Below are positions 45,784 through 52,705 of a stretch of DNA of 64,000 nucleotides, one piece after another (position 1 is the stretch's first letter; each line of letters starts with the position of its first letter). The stretch comes from Leadbetterella byssophila_A (GTDB taxonomy: Bacteria > Bacteroidota > Bacteroidia > Cytophagales > Spirosomataceae). The notes under the pieces were generated by a model. The model was not told the origin of the DNA. It worked only from the letters and a program-made list of their open reading frames with translations, and ran no database searches. The stretch lies in contig JBEBRR010000009.1 in assembly GCA_040394735.1 (NCBI GenBank), forward strand, positions 15,359 through 79,358, in the 5' to 3' direction. A program made the position numbers and the translations under genes.

Positions 45784-45813
45784 TTTGGATTCGTATAATA
45801 TATGCTATATTTG
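45784..45813 (+). promoter_or_regulatory. Promoter of precursor gene A1 (TTTG-N18-TATATTTG)
   Basis: TTTG at 45784-45787 and TATATTTG at 45806-45813 fit the Bacteroidota consensus perfectly. The A1 ATG is 25 bp downstream, so the precursor has its own promoter independent of operon 1. Confidence 0.75.
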
Positions 45814-45837
45814 TATAGTCACTAAATCAATATTATT

Positions 45838-45957
45838 ATGGAGAATGTAAATCAGCATCAAGGGAAAAAATCCTGGGTAAGACCCGAGGTAACTGCAATT
45901 GAAATTGTTAATAACGGGGGAGACGGAATAGACGGGGCAGGCGAAGAGCTTAGCTAG
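45838..45957 (+). CDS. Lasso-type precursor peptide A1 (short acidic core, C-terminal Ser)
   Basis: 39 codons, with its own promoter and terminator, right after the B2 gene. The leader holds KKSWVRPEVTAIEIV, matching KKxWxxPE(I/L/V) of the other precursors at 48413, 48081 and 51658. The remainder, NNGGDGIDGAGEELS, is Gly/Asp/Glu-rich and ends in Ser, the acceptor position of lasso-peptide kinases. Ring geometry is uncertain: from the second Gly, Glu9 would close a 9-residue ring but leave only ELS as tail, while other starts give Asp at 6 or 8. It may therefore yield a non-threaded or unusual product. Too short for ordinary gene callers. Confidence 0.75.
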   Translation: MENVNQHQGKKSWVRPEVTAIEIVNNGGDGIDGAGEELS

Positions 45958-46020
45958 TAAGATTAAAGAGATGGGGTAAATGATATTCCCGATGAAGCTT
46001 TAAAGCGGGAATAATTTCCC

Positions 46021-46062
46021 CTCATAAAAAAATCCGATCTTATGACCGGATTTTTTTATGAG
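46021..46062. terminator. Bidirectional intrinsic terminator after A1
   Basis: A perfect 16-bp inverted repeat CTCATAAAAAAATCCG / CGGATTTTTTTATGAG (46021-46036, 46047-46062) with a 10-nt loop; T7 runs on both strands. It terminates A1 on the plus strand and the tail-collar gene (ending at 46112) on the minus strand. Confidence 0.93.
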
Positions 46063-46111
46063 CCATATTCAAATACCATCTGAAATTCATATAGCTGTTA
46101 TAAAAAACATT

Positions 46112-46741
46112 TTATGGCCGCGAAGGATAAATTCCATTTATACAAATAATGAAATTTACGGTCAAAAAAGGCTGCCTGTTTTCATGTGGCTGAGAGCCCC
46201 CGGCTATAGCCGTAGCTGAAGGGCCTGACACACTGAACCCTGAAGTATCTACTGTGCTCGCATGCAGGTAGTTGTTTTCCGCAAAAGTAGGAGTTGCGCT
46301 GAAAAGCTGGGGTCGCTCGGTATTAGGCGAAGAAGGCGTCAATTTGGCGGCAGCCTGGGCAATCGCATTATTAAATGCTGCATAGCTGTCTGCAGTGCTG
46401 TCACTCGTCCTGATTTTTATATTCCCGGCTAATGAGGTTGCCCCCACCTGGTGAAGGTGTGGAGGCATCTGGCCTTCCGTTAAGGTTATAGTTTCTGCTC
46501 CCCCGGCCTGTCCCAGGCTGTAGGTAGAAAGCCCGGAACCCTGGCCGTAACCTATAGGAATACGCGATTGCAGGTTGGGAAGCATAAAATTTGTAGTGCC
46601 GTTACCCCCGTAAGTAACGCCTATAATAGAAAACAATGCCTGATATTGCTGTATGGGCAGTGTCTGTCCCTGGCACATCAGATAGTTTTGCGGAGCATAA
46701 TTCCCGATAAACATTTTGATAACTCCTATGTACTCATCCAT
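46112..46741 (-). CDS. Phage tail-collar/microcystin-dependent-like protein 1
   Basis: 209 residues. The N-terminal half is a tail-collar domain (MDEYIGVIKMFIGNYAPQNY, SIIGVTYGGNGTTNFMLPNLQSRIPIGYG, GQMPPHLHQVG). The C-terminal half, from AGNIKIRTSDSTADSYAAFN to the end, is rich in Ala/Ser/Thr and closes with QPFLTVNFIICINGIYPSRP. Proteins of this family occur singly or in tandem in many Bacteroidota, outside phages, and are often called MdpB; their cellular role is unknown. It lies 33 bp downstream of a paralogue on the same strand, within the lasso cluster. Confidence 0.85.
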   Translation of the reverse strand: MDEYIGVIKMFIGNYAPQNYLMCQGQTLPIQQYQALFSIIGVTYGGNGTTNFMLPNLQSRIPIGYGQGSGLSTYSLGQAGGAETITLTEGQMPPHLHQVGATSLAGNIKIRTSDSTADSYAAFNNAIAQAAAKLTPSSPNTERPQLFSATPTFAENNYLHASTVDTSGFSVSGPSATAIAGGSQPHENRQPFLTVNFIICINGIYPSRP

Positions 46742-46773
46742 GATTATAAATATTTAAGATTGTTAGAAAATGA

Positions 46774-47406
46774 TTATGGGCGTGACGGATAAAGCCCGTT
46801 AACACAAATGATAAAATTTACAGTCAGAAATGGCTGCCTGTTTTCATGTGGCTGGGAACCTCCGGCTATAGCCGTAGCTGAAGGTCCTGATACGCTGAAT
46901 CCTGAAGTATCTACCGTACTGGCATGCAGGTAGTTATTTTCCGCAAAGGTGGGGGTTGCACTGAAAACCTGAGGCCTTTCGGTATTCGGTGAGGAAGGGG
47001 TGAATTTGGCGGCAGCCTGGGCAATCGCATTATTGAATGCCGCATAGCTGTCTGCAGTACTGTCGCTGGTTCTGATTTTTATGTTTCCGGCCAGCGTGGT
47101 TCCTGCTATTGGATGGATATGCTGTGGCATTTCCATCTGAGATAAGGTTACTGCCTCTACTCCTCCGGCCTCTCCCAGGTTATAGAGGGAAAGCCCCGGC
47201 CCCTGGCCATAGCCTAAAGGAATGCGGGACTGAAGATTGGGAAGGTTGAAGTAAGTCCTGCCATCTCCGCCATAGGTAGTACCTATTACGGAGTAGAGAG
47301 CAGCATAATTCTGGATATTTAATTGCTGACCCAGGCATAAAAGATAATCGGGATAGGGAGCAAAATTCCCTGCAAACATTTTGATGGTGCCTATGTATTC
47401 ATCCAT
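46774..47406 (-). CDS. Phage tail-collar/microcystin-dependent-like protein 2
   Basis: 210 residues from the ATG at 47406; a further ATG at 47412 adds only MI. Tail-collar N-terminal domain (MDEYIGTIKMFAGNFAPYPD, YGGDGRTYFNLPNLQSRIPLGYG, MEMPQHIHPIAG) and a C-terminal half nearly identical to its downstream paralogue: about 104 residues from GNIKIRTSD to the end differ at only four positions (L/F, L/V, I/V, I/L), whereas the N-terminal halves differ at roughly a third of positions. The DNA of the conserved part has many synonymous differences, so the sequence is held by selection. Its role in the cluster is unknown. Confidence 0.85.
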   Translation of the reverse strand: MDEYIGTIKMFAGNFAPYPDYLLCLGQQLNIQNYAALYSVIGTTYGGDGRTYFNLPNLQSRIPLGYGQGPGLSLYNLGEAGGVEAVTLSQMEMPQHIHPIAGTTLAGNIKIRTSDSTADSYAAFNNAIAQAAAKFTPSSPNTERPQVFSATPTFAENNYLHASTVDTSGFSVSGPSATAIAGGSQPHENRQPFLTVNFIICVNGLYPSRP

Positions 47407-48080
47407 AATCATAAAAGTTTAAGAGTTCACTGAAAATAATTGTTTTAAGCGCATATATTAATTACCCTGCCATACGGCCAGGGCCATTAATTCCCGTTCA
47501 TAAGTACAGACTTGCAGTTTTCTTTGGCAGTTGAGGTGTCTGTCAGATCGGTAAAAGCCGGTTGCAGGCTATCCTGAACATTGTTGTTCAGTGCCGGCAT
47601 CCGGTAAGGGCTGATACTTCCGGATTAACTTTTGAGAAGATTTTTGTTTATGGTCATACGCTGGATATAAGGTTTACGGTATCGGTTGAACAAAGTAATG
47701 CATCCTGATTTTCCGGTTTTGCTACCGCTTAAAGTACAGATAGCCGGTGTCAGATAGAATGAGTTGACCAGAATCTCCACAACCATAACACTACGAAAAC
47801 GGGCTGTTTTCGTTTACAGGTATTTTTTCATGGCTATCATTTATCCGGTACAATGATATGGTAAAGTGAAATGTATTCAAATTTTTCGTAAGAATTTCTT
47901 GCCGGAAATTTATTAAATGGTATGTTGTCTGAAGTTTTTGTTATGAAAATATCAGGAGAATGTGTGCGTTTGAAACCGGTATGCGCAAGGTATTTGGATA
48001 GGAGAGCCGGCTTCCGGGCATAAAAAAACCTGAGCGGAAGGTATAGTCCGGTCAGGTTTTTTGTAAAAATCTTCAATGGT
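47407..48080. other. 674-bp region without a recognised gene
   Basis: I see the A2 terminator near 48025-48062 and a minus-strand frame at 47487-47600 (ATG at 47600) of 37 codons, ending ...DTSTAKENCKSVLMNGN. That frame has no RiPP leader motif and no recognisable domain, so I do not call it a gene. The minus-strand frame at 47837-48142 overlaps the frameshifted precursor A2 in another phase and is rejected. Otherwise the stretch is A/T-rich and unremarkable. Confidence 0.4.
48025..48062 (-). terminator. Intrinsic terminator downstream of precursor A2
   Basis: AAAACCTGA (48025-48033) and TCAGGTTTT (48052-48060) pair around an imperfect inner stem (CGGA / TCCG); the minus-strand side continues into a T7 run. 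Confidence 0.75.
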
Positions 48081-48232
48081 TTATATTGGGCCACCGGAGG
48101 TTCCGAGTCCGGAGCCGTCAAAATAAGAACCTCCGCCGGCATTGACAGACAATTCTTTTTTTAGGGGCTGATCCATTCTTTTTTTGCCGGTACGGCAGCC
48201 TCTTCACGGGCTGAATTTAAATTAGCTTTCAT
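48081..48232 (-). pseudogene. Lasso-type precursor peptide A2 with a one-base frame disruption
   Basis: From the ATG at 48232 the frame reads MKANLNSAREEAAVPAKKEW then ISP and hits TAA. Adding one C in the C4 run just before the A7 tract (48156-48167 region) restores P-L-K-K-E-L-S-V-N-A followed by GGGSYFDGSGLGTSGGPI and a stop at 48081-48083. The restored product is exactly 50 residues and aligns position for position with A3, including W20, ELSV (27-30), Tyr37 and Asp39. A shorter frame could start at an internal ATG, giving MDQPLKKELSV... without the KKxW leader motif. Either a decayed paralogue, a sequencing error in a homopolymer, or a frameshift-dependent gene. Confidence 0.7.
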
Positions 48233-48340
48233 CTGCGATATTAATTTCTAGGGTTCACAGATAGAAACTTTACTATTGTTGAACAAATGTTCAGAATGCA
48301 AAAAGATATTTTCAGACCGCAATCAGGGAGAAATGATCCG

Positions 48341-48384
48341 GGCAAAAATTAAAACACCCGACTGCTCTTTACACAATCAGGTGT
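48341..48384 (-). terminator. Intrinsic terminator downstream of precursor A3
   Basis: On the minus strand ACACCTGATTG pairs with CAGTCGGGTGT (11 bp, two G-U) around a 9-nt loop, followed by TTTTAATTTTT. It lies 28 bp past the A3 stop, so A3 is a single-gene transcript. Confidence 0.7.
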
Positions 48385-48412
48385 CAATACGTTTACGGGC
48401 CACCGTATTTTC

Positions 48413-48565
48413 TTATGGAGCGGAAAGGAAAGAACCTCCGAGACCGGCATCGGGGTAAGGGCCGGGACCTGCTGTAACCGACAGTTCCTTTATCTCAGGC
48501 CGGGTCCATTGTTTCTTTCCGGATGCTGCGATCCCTTTGCGGGTTGAACTAATGTTAGCTTTCAT
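48413..48565 (-). CDS. Lasso-type precursor peptide A3
   Basis: 50 codons from the ATG at 48565. Leader: MKANISSTRKGIAASG followed by KKQWTRPEIKELSVTA; putative core GPGPYPDAGLGGSFLSAP. Counting from Gly33, Asp39 is residue 7; from Ala32 it is residue 8. A Thr two residues before the cut favours Gly33, since lasso leaders usually carry Thr at -2. Its paralogue A2 keeps A-G-x-G-x-Y-x-D in register, supporting a shared ring. The gene is intact and has its own terminator. It ends in Pro, not Ser, so it lacks the known kinase acceptor. Confidence 0.82.
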   Translation of the reverse strand: MKANISSTRKGIAASGKKQWTRPEIKELSVTAGPGPYPDAGLGGSFLSAP

Positions 48566-48808
48566 ATAGGGTATTCAGTTTGGTATATAATTAGTGCATA
48601 AAGATATAGGCTTTAAAGATGCGCAGCAAGTGTACTACGCTTTTTTTAGAAACGAAAACGTAATATGGGTGCGTTGAGTTGGCAATAAGATACCTGCCGG
48701 AAGTCAGAGCGTGAAAATTATGATAAGGCAGGCAGAAATTTCCCCTGTGCAGTGTATTTTTACCGCTGCTTATGAAGAACTTTCTGAAGAAGCAAAAATA
48801 TAGCCATA

Positions 48809-49729
48809 ATGCATTATACTTACCAAATCTATGGGAAAACCGTAGTTTCTGAGCTGGAATTGCCGGCTTTGACAAAGGGAGAACCTGCTGAAAATCCTGT
48901 TTATATAGAAAGGGGCCATGTTCCGCAGGAATTGAAAGGGCCTGTAGGCGGGCAGTCGCGGTTCAGTGTGTTTAACGAGCACGAATGCCTGACCACCATA
49001 CCGGGCATTGCCCGTTACTACATCAGTGACGGAAACCGGGTGATAGTGGAGCCGGCAATACCGGAGAAACGGCAAGTCGCACTTTTTATTTACAGCAATT
49101 GCATACCGGTAGCGCTTCTGCAGCGTAATCTTATACTGATGCATGTTTCCGGTATCTTTATCAGCCCCGGAGAGGTCCTTTTGATGGCAGGGGCATCAGG
49201 AGCCGGTAAGTCTTCCACCGCCCTGATGCTGGGGCACCTGGGCTATCCGCTTTTCACAGATGATACCGCCTTGCTGAGTATTGAAAATGAAAGATGTTAT
49301 GCCTGGTCTTCGTATCCCGAAACCCGGCTATGGGCAGAGGTAGCAGAAATGCAGGAGGTGTTTCCACAGACGGAAAAAAGGAGAGTAAGGCCTGATATAG
49401 ACAAGTACGCCTATACATTTGGGAATTCCTTTACCGGTGAAAAGGTAAGAGTGGCGGGCCTCGTTTTCCTGGAGACAAAAGGTCACGAGGTGGATATTGC
49501 CGAACTCAATGCAACAGAGGTCTGGAAATATCTGAATGACAATACGTATGTTATCCGGTTTATCAGGGGAATGAACAAAACCAGAATGCTTTTTCATTAT
49601 ACTACCGCGCTGGCCGGTATCCTGCCGGGCTGGAGAGCCGGCCGGCCATCAGGAGTAAAAAGTTATGATACATTCAGCAAAGCCATTGAAAATGATATTA
49701 TTCGTTGTATCGGGGCCACTGTGCTGTAA
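48809..49729 (+). CDS. HPr-kinase-like lasso-peptide precursor kinase 2
   Basis: 306 residues, homologous over its whole length to the kinase at 42654. MHVSGIFISPGEVLLMAGASGAGKSSTALML holds His112 and a canonical P-loop (128-136), with FTDDTALL (Asp151/Asp152) after it. It also retains the shared N-terminal region (YTYQIYGKTVVSELELPAL...FSVFNEHECL..PGIARYYI). It lies 24 bp before the cyclase gene and probably forms an operon with it. The perfect P-loop suggests this is the fully active copy. Expected reaction: phosphorylation of the precursor's C-terminal Ser (paeninodin-type); substrates among A1 to A4 are unknown. Confidence 0.83.
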   Translation: MHYTYQIYGKTVVSELELPALTKGEPAENPVYIERGHVPQELKGPVGGQSRFSVFNEHECLTTIPGIARYYISDGNRVIVEPAIPEKRQVALFIYSNCIPVALLQRNLILMHVSGIFISPGEVLLMAGASGAGKSSTALMLGHLGYPLFTDDTALLSIENERCYAWSSYPETRLWAEVAEMQEVFPQTEKRRVRPDIDKYAYTFGNSFTGEKVRVAGLVFLETKGHEVDIAELNATEVWKYLNDNTYVIRFIRGMNKTRMLFHYTTALAGILPGWRAGRPSGVKSYDTFSKAIENDIIRCIGATVL

Positions 49730-49753
49730 TATTCCAGTAAACGCCTGATTGAT

Positions 49754-51628
49754 ATGAGTCTTATTTTCGGAGTGAGCGGTCCGCCAAGCGAAAAGATTCC
49801 GTTTGTTTTAAACAGGATGTATGAGGGGGTTTGCCATATTCCTCATGAGAGGTTTCAGACCTTGAGCCGGGAGCGGGCCGGCTTTGGACATTTGTTAACC
49901 TACAATACTCCTGAAGCCCTGTTTGAAAAACAACCGGTTTATCTCACGGAAGATCAGGTATTGATCACTTGTGAGGCACGTCTGGATAACCGGACCTATA
50001 TTGCCCGGCAGTGCGGAGTAAGTCTTCATCCTGAACTGACAGACGGAGCACTAATACAATATGCCTGGCAAAAATGGGGGAAAGAGTGTGTACATCACCT
50101 GCAGGGGGACTGGTCGTTTGCTCTGTATAATGAGCGTGAACAGGAGCTTTTCCTGGCAAGGGATCCACACGGATATACAGCGATCTACTATTACCTTGAG
50201 GGAGAAAGGCTGATGTTCGCTTCCTCACCTAAAGCGATTTTTGCCCTGGAAAACTTCAGAAAGCGGATCAATATGCGTTACCTTCTCGGAATGCTGCTGC
50301 TTTGGCACGATAAGGATAGCCGGGCTCAGGCGTATGAAGATCTTTACATTGTTCCTCCGGCACATACATTAAGTTTTAAAGAGGGAAACCTGGTGTTATC
50401 GAGATACTGGTTCCCGGAGAATATCCCTCCAAGAAAATACAGTAATCCGCAGGATTATGCCGAAGAGCTACGGGAGATTTTTATGGAAGCGGTGAGGGTA
50501 AGGCTGCGAAGCCATAAGCCGGTGGCCTCTATGCTGAGTGGCGGGCTCGACTCCGGTTCGGTATCGGTTATGGCAGCATTTCTGCTGAAACAGGAGGGGA
50601 AAGAATTGAATACCTTCAGTCATGTACCCCATTTCCGGGAAGAGCTGATTCAGGAAAAGCAGGAAAGAAAACTCCTGGATGAAACCCCCAATATCCGGTC
50701 TACAGTACGGCATGCGGGCAATATTGTTCCGGTTTTAATGGATTCAGCACATATAAGTCCTGTGGAAGGCTTTATTGCTGCCGTTGAAAAGCTGGAGACG
50801 TATTTTCATGGAGCCGGTAATGCGTTCTGGCTGATAGATCTGCCCGGGGAGGCAGGCCGGAGAGGGTATGGGGCGTTACTTTCTGGTGAAATGGGCAATG
50901 CTACCATCTCTTACCCGGGAATAAGTTATCTTCTGCCCTGGAATTACCCGGCTTTCCGGTCATCGGTTAAGGGATTTACAAAACATCTGGTAAAGCCGTG
51001 GATACTGAAATATTTCCAGGATTACTATAACCGGAGAAGGCATGGACTCTTCAATTATGTACGAAGCAGTTTTGTCCGCCCCGATATTCTGGCGCAGTGG
51101 AATGTAGAAAATGACATGAGAAAGAATAAGCAGGGCTTTACCCGGTATTACCCGGATCCTGCGGCCGGAATGTTACACATTCTGGATGTGGGGGGCAATC
51201 CGCGATGCCATATAGGACAGCTCATAGGCGATGAGGCAGGAGTGGAGTTCCGGGATCCTACGGGCGATATCAATGTAATAGAATATTGTCTGTCTATCCC
51301 TAACGAAGCTTTTTTTGACGGTTCACTGAAAGGAAAGCAGGTGCTGAAAACCATGATGCATGGCTATCTTCCTGACGATGTACTTTATTGTGAACGGAAA
51401 GGGCTTCAGGCATCAGATCTTTATTACAGGATGTTAAGCGATAGCAAGGGAGTGGAAGAAGTATTGCACACCGTTTGCCGTCATCCCGGGGTTGCTGACA
51501 TATTGGATACGGTCAGACTGCAGAAAGCATGGACCGGCATGAAGCAGGGCGGGCCAGCTATTTCTCTCGGTAGTCAGACGTTTTTGAAAACACTGATGTT
51601 CGGCTATTTTGTTAGCCGGGCAGATTAA
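49754..51628 (+). CDS. Lasso-peptide isopeptide-forming cyclase (asparagine synthetase-like)
   Basis: 624 residues. An Ntn-type glutaminase-like domain (about 1-170) begins MSLIFGVSG, lacking the Cys2 nucleophile of true asparagine synthetase B, as is usual for lasso cyclases. It retains RLDNRTYIARQCG and ARDPHGYTAIYYY. The synthetase domain has the PPi-loop SGGLDSGS (262-269) for adenylating the ring Asp/Glu side chain and GEMGNATISYPG and ...IEYCLSIPNEAFFDG later on. It adenylates the acceptor side chain and joins it to the new N-terminus after B2 cleavage. Immediately followed by a minus-strand precursor gene. Confidence 0.92.
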   Translation: MSLIFGVSGPPSEKIPFVLNRMYEGVCHIPHERFQTLSRERAGFGHLLTYNTPEALFEKQPVYLTEDQVLITCEARLDNRTYIARQCGVSLHPELTDGALIQYAWQKWGKECVHHLQGDWSFALYNEREQELFLARDPHGYTAIYYYLEGERLMFASSPKAIFALENFRKRINMRYLLGMLLLWHDKDSRAQAYEDLYIVPPAHTLSFKEGNLVLSRYWFPENIPPRKYSNPQDYAEELREIFMEAVRVRLRSHKPVASMLSGGLDSGSVSVMAAFLLKQEGKELNTFSHVPHFREELIQEKQERKLLDETPNIRSTVRHAGNIVPVLMDSAHISPVEGFIAAVEKLETYFHGAGNAFWLIDLPGEAGRRGYGALLSGEMGNATISYPGISYLLPWNYPAFRSSVKGFTKHLVKPWILKYFQDYYNRRRHGLFNYVRSSFVRPDILAQWNVENDMRKNKQGFTRYYPDPAAGMLHILDVGGNPRCHIGQLIGDEAGVEFRDPTGDINVIEYCLSIPNEAFFDGSLKGKQVLKTMMHGYLPDDVLYCERKGLQASDLYYRMLSDSKGVEEVLHTVCRHPGVADILDTVRLQKAWTGMKQGGPAISLGSQTFLKTLMFGYFVSRAD

Positions 51629-51657
51629 GAGCTATTTTTCTTCGTGTCCAGGAAAGT

Positions 51658-51804
51658 TCAGCTGGCCTGGGCATCGGCAAAGAAATCATTTACATTTTTA
51701 ACCGGCAGCCCGCCGTTTACTGACAGATCGGATAGCTCAGGCGTAATCCATTTTTTCTTTCCAGAAGCAGGCACTCCCTGGGCAGGGGCAGATGTTTTTT
51801 TCAC
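51658..51804 (-). CDS. Lasso-type precursor peptide A4 (GTG start, C-terminal Ser)
   Basis: 48 codons on the minus strand, convergent with the cyclase gene. An in-frame TGA just upstream leaves GTG 51804 as the only start. Leader: KKTSAPAQGVPASG then KKKWITPELSDLSVNG; putative core GLPVKNVNDFFADAQAS. Gly1 to Asp9 gives the standard 9-residue ring with an 8-residue tail, and the peptide ends in Ser, the paeninodin-type kinase acceptor. It shares KKxWxxPE and LSVN with the other precursors. Of the four, this has the most conventional lasso geometry. No hairpin is visible before the cyclase 3' end, so its transcript may run antisense into that gene. Confidence 0.82.
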   Translation of the reverse strand: MKKTSAPAQGVPASGKKKWITPELSDLSVNGGLPVKNVNDFFADAQAS

Positions 51805-51844
51805 AGGTCAGGGTTTTATGGGTGTTATTAATTCTAAAAGCAAA

Positions 51845-51852
51845 CAAATATA
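51845..51852 (-). promoter_or_regulatory. -7 promoter element TATATTTG of precursor A4
   Basis: CAAATATA at 51845-51852 is TATATTTG on the minus strand, identical to the A1 -7 element, about 40 bp upstream of the GTG start. The spacer region toward 51870 has no clear TTTG. Confidence 0.5.
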
Positions 51853-51860
51853 AAGGGCAT

Positions 51861-52106
51861 TTACATTATCTCCTGTTCTCTCAGCCTCTGCTTTGCCGCG
51901 CGGATATAGAAAAACACTCCCAGCCCCACGATCAGGTAGGGAATTACCAGCAGGTACATGATCCCGAAGTTAAGACCTGTACCGATAGTATTTCTTCCTT
52001 CACTTAAATTAGAGCCTACAGTGGCCCGGCACATGGCGCATTGGGCCAGTATATCATTAAGTGCAAATAAGAAGAATAACGCCGTTAATATGAGCTTCTT
52101 TTTCAT
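51861..52106 (-). CDS. Small exported membrane protein with a CAMC motif
   Basis: 81 residues: N-terminal signal (MKKKLILTALFFLFALNDILA), then QCAMCRATVGSNLSEGRNTIGTG with a C-x2-C pair, a membrane helix (about 48-68, GIMYLLVIPYLIVGLGVFFYI) and a basic tail. It ends the oxidase operon, 6 bp after the DUF420 gene. The CxxC pair in a protein beside SCO and CtaM suggests a role in copper or heme handling for the oxidase, but no function is established. Confidence 0.75.
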   Translation of the reverse strand: MKKKLILTALFFLFALNDILAQCAMCRATVGSNLSEGRNTIGTGLNFGIMYLLVIPYLIVGLGVFFYIRAAKQRLREQEIM

Positions 52107-52111
52107 GTTTT

Positions 52112-52645
52112 TCAGAATGTGTAGTAAGGCTGGATCATCAGGTACGCAATGACTCCGGTAACGGACACATATAACCAGATTGGGTAAGCGTATTTTACAA
52201 TTCTCCGGTGCCTGTCATCCATACGCTTCCATCCGTAATAATACGCACGCAGCACTAAAGGTAAAACAACAAACGAGGCAAGAACGTGCGTGATCAGAAT
52301 AAAGAAGTAGAAATACCTTACGGCGCCTTCACCGCCAAAGCGGGTTTCTTCATTACTGATATGATACAATACATAGAAGACCAGGAACAAGCCCCCCAGG
52401 AGAAAGCCGGCAGACATGCAGGTCTTGTGGGCTGCAATATTCCGCTGCCGGATAAAGTATAATCCGAGAAGAAGAAAAAAGGCGGTCAGCGAATTGATGA
52501 TGGCGTTGACAAAGGTCAGTTGTTTTGTCCATTCACCGATATAAGGTTTTTGCCGCATGCCCAGCATGATCATCACCACCAGCACGATCACCACGGAAAG
52601 GATGTTAATGGTACGTATCCCGATTTTGTCTTTGATATTGCTCAT
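52112..52645 (-). CDS. DUF420 membrane protein (CtaM-like oxidase assembly factor)
   Basis: 177 residues with five hydrophobic helices (roughly 12-30, 40-62, 74-95, 115-135, 155-172). Conserved His residues (HKTCMSAGFL, YHISNEETRF, HVLASFVVLP) are typical of DUF420. The related Gram-positive protein CtaM is needed for activity of heme-copper oxidases, so an assembly role fits its place in the cox locus. It lies between the SCO gene and the small CAMC protein. Confidence 0.85.
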   Translation of the reverse strand: MSNIKDKIGIRTINILSVVIVLVVMIMLGMRQKPYIGEWTKQLTFVNAIINSLTAFFLLLGLYFIRQRNIAAHKTCMSAGFLLGGLFLVFYVLYHISNEETRFGGEGAVRYFYFFILITHVLASFVVLPLVLRAYYYGWKRMDDRHRRIVKYAYPIWLYVSVTGVIAYLMIQPYYTF

Positions 52646-52652
52646 ATATAAG

Positions 52653-52705
52653 TTAGTTCCGAGTTCCGAGTAGTGAGTTCCGAACAGAGTCCCACTCGGA
52701 ACTAA
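52653..52705. repeat. GAGTTCCGA-type degenerate repeat with perfect inverted ends
   Basis: Arms TTAGTTCCGAGT (52653-52664) and ACTCGGAACTAA (52694-52705) match perfectly over 12 bp, with direct GAGTTCCGA units between. The 12-mer TAGTGAGTTCCG at 52671-52682 also occurs at 24876-24887. The right arm overlaps the SCO stop codon. It could form an mRNA hairpin between the SCO and DUF420 genes. Confidence 0.55.

Noticed and set aside
47487..47600. Minus-strand 37-codon frame between tail-collar 2 and A2
   Set aside because: It starts with a plausible ATG but carries no leader motif, no promoter and no recognisable domain.
47837..48142. Minus-strand open frame of 101 codons
   Set aside because: It crosses the precursor A2 region in another phase, has no RiPP or domain features, and spans the A2 terminator.
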